Shown: positions 63,201-64,000 of the stretch, in pieces
Layout of the letters: every line of letters starts with the position of its first letter
Numbering within the stretch: position 1 is the stretch's first letter
Assembly (NCBI RefSeq): GCF_000003605.2
Contig: NW_003133845.1
Location: 206,913 to 270,912 of the forward strand
Origin: Saccoglossus kowalevskii
Taxonomy: Eukaryota > Hemichordata > Enteropneusta > Harrimaniidae
Length of the DNA stretch: 64,000 nucleotides
Reading direction: 5' to 3'
Position numbers and translations under genes: made by a program
Notes under the pieces: generated by a model
What the model was told of the DNA's origin: nothing
The model's input: the letters and a program-made list of their open reading frames with translations, nothing else
Database searches by the model: none

Positions 63201-63590
63201 ATCCGCATAGCGACATGCAGAAGTGTTATAGTTTTTGGTTTGTGGGCGCATTATCTAATGTGGACAGAAGACTCATTTGAAGAAAGACTCCAGTATGTAA
63301 AAGCTTCTCTGTGGCATTTTTATCAAAGATGCCCGGAGTCTAGGATAATTGTCCGTGGTTCACATGTCTTGAGCGATGGTCAATGGCGAAAGAATATGGC
63401 GAATAGCGACGTGCTTCTATTGGACCTTAATCGAATAATCAAAAAAGTGTTTAATGTAGAATGGGTACACTTTCTGGACACGTGGGATTTAAATCGGGCG
63501 TATTTGCATACGCACGAAGTGCACATGCCTAACAGTGTTGTTGCAGAGGAAATTAAGTTATTACTTTCGTATATATGTGTTACTAATTAA
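60269..63590 (+). CDS. NXPE-family protein (neurexophilin-like and PC-esterase domains), 4 exons
   Basis: Exons 60269-60358, 61592-62280, 62457-62497, 62782-63590; GT-AG throughout, phases agree, 1629 nt, 542 residues, the usual family length. Seen: signal anchor about 13-30; neurexophilin-like Ig-type region about 55-200 with NVYIGDIIHLDIYAKDSHGR, KIVDHDNGSYSIRFYAAWSG; then the PC-esterase/GDSL-type domain with GDSTTRQW (Ser340), WDPHFKPNSC, and the closing DTWDLNRAY...EVHMPN (His521 with the Asp residues at 506 and 509). All catalytic positions expected of the fold are present. Family knowledge: NXPE1 in human colon has been linked to O-acetylation of mucin sialic acid; whether this protein acetylates a glycan is inference. 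An AG at 60168 may begin a 5' UTR exon. Start chosen because the anchor follows directly and exon 1 ends in phase 0 to match exon 2. Confidence 0.92.
60604..60638. repeat. (GT)n microsatellite
   Basis: About 15 GT units with one interruption, in intron 1 of the NXPE gene. Confidence 0.9.
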
Positions 63591-64000
63591 CAAGTTTTGT
63601 ACCAAATTGATGTGTTACATTGAGTAATATAGTAGTCAAATTGATACAAAATAATATATTCCATAACTCAGTTTGCAATCTTTTAGAGAATTACAAACCC
63701 CATATAGCCTGTAGAGATGTGTCCACGTTTTATAAAAAGGTAGCAGCAACGTCAATATCTTAAAGCCATTTGACAAGAAATCACTCCCTGTCACAACATC
63801 ACAGACACTACTATTGTGGTAATTGGTCTGTTCCCTTGTTTTGGGTTTTACCACTTTGTTGTCAGTAACATATAGGCCATGGCCACCTAACGATTGGCCA
63901 ATTTGGTTCTCTAAATTTGCTCACCACGTACATAATATGTTATATGTAGATTGACTACATTGGGCAAAAATGGAAAACTTGTCTTATTAACTATCATGAT
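63591..64000. other. 3' flank of the NXPE gene
   Basis: Presumed 3' UTR and flank; no AATAAA recognised and no further gene before the window ends. Confidence 0.5.

Noticed and set aside
1-64000. tRNA and rRNA genes
   Set aside because: Scanned for T-loop-like GTTCGA boxes with matching stems; the few hits (for example near 9552 and 17465) lie in repeats and lack a cloverleaf.

Overview
The window is AT-rich nuclear DNA from an animal. Its genes are split by GT-AG introns of about 0.2 to 6.6 kb, and they are surrounded by inverted-repeat DNA transposons, an LTR element, a decayed LINE and minisatellites. Gene content (Gal3ST-like, uronyl 2-sulfotransferase-like and NXPE proteins, a ParB-like-domain protein, a P2X7-type cysteine domain) fits a marine invertebrate with expanded glycan-modifying families. 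A hemichordate, amphioxus or lophotrochozoan is my guess; the sequence does not settle it.

Layout. (1) 22-3409 (+): two-exon galactose 3-O-sulfotransferase-like gene. (2) 3.4-17.6 kb: repeat-rich. A minus-strand gene for a ParB-like-domain protein probably runs from 15221 to 7959. Its single long intron holds a solo LTR (10974-11623) and a complete-looking 2.9 kb LTR element (11707-14583), each with its own 4-bp target duplication. (3) 17675-28247 (-): sorbitol dehydrogenase in nine exons whose phases all agree, 354 codons, with an isolated P2X7-type domain exon in intron 1. (4) 28802-44236 (+): CLN6 (ER membrane protein) in seven exons, 374 codons, head-to-head with sorbitol dehydrogenase across about 550 bp that probably acts as a shared promoter. 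Its introns carry an inverted minisatellite, 30-bp and 17-bp satellites with an assembly gap, and a 1 kb inverted-repeat transposon. (5) 49632-51119 (-): single-coding-exon uronyl 2-O-sulfotransferase-like gene whose PAPS-binding loop has lost its usual lysine. (6) 60269-63590 (+): four-exon NXPE-family gene (neurexophilin-like plus PC-esterase domains). The rest is intergenic DNA with further transposon copies.

Three of the genes modify glycans in the Golgi (two sulfotransferases and an NXPE protein), sorbitol dehydrogenase acts in the cytosolic polyol pathway, and CLN6 serves ER-to-lysosome enzyme transfer. I see no operon-like logic. The strongest leads are the shared promoter, the altered sulfotransferase loop, the retained structural-zinc cysteines in sorbitol dehydrogenase, the ParB-like gene with LTR elements in its intron, and the nested P2X7-type exon. 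I found no clearly new multi-gene system.
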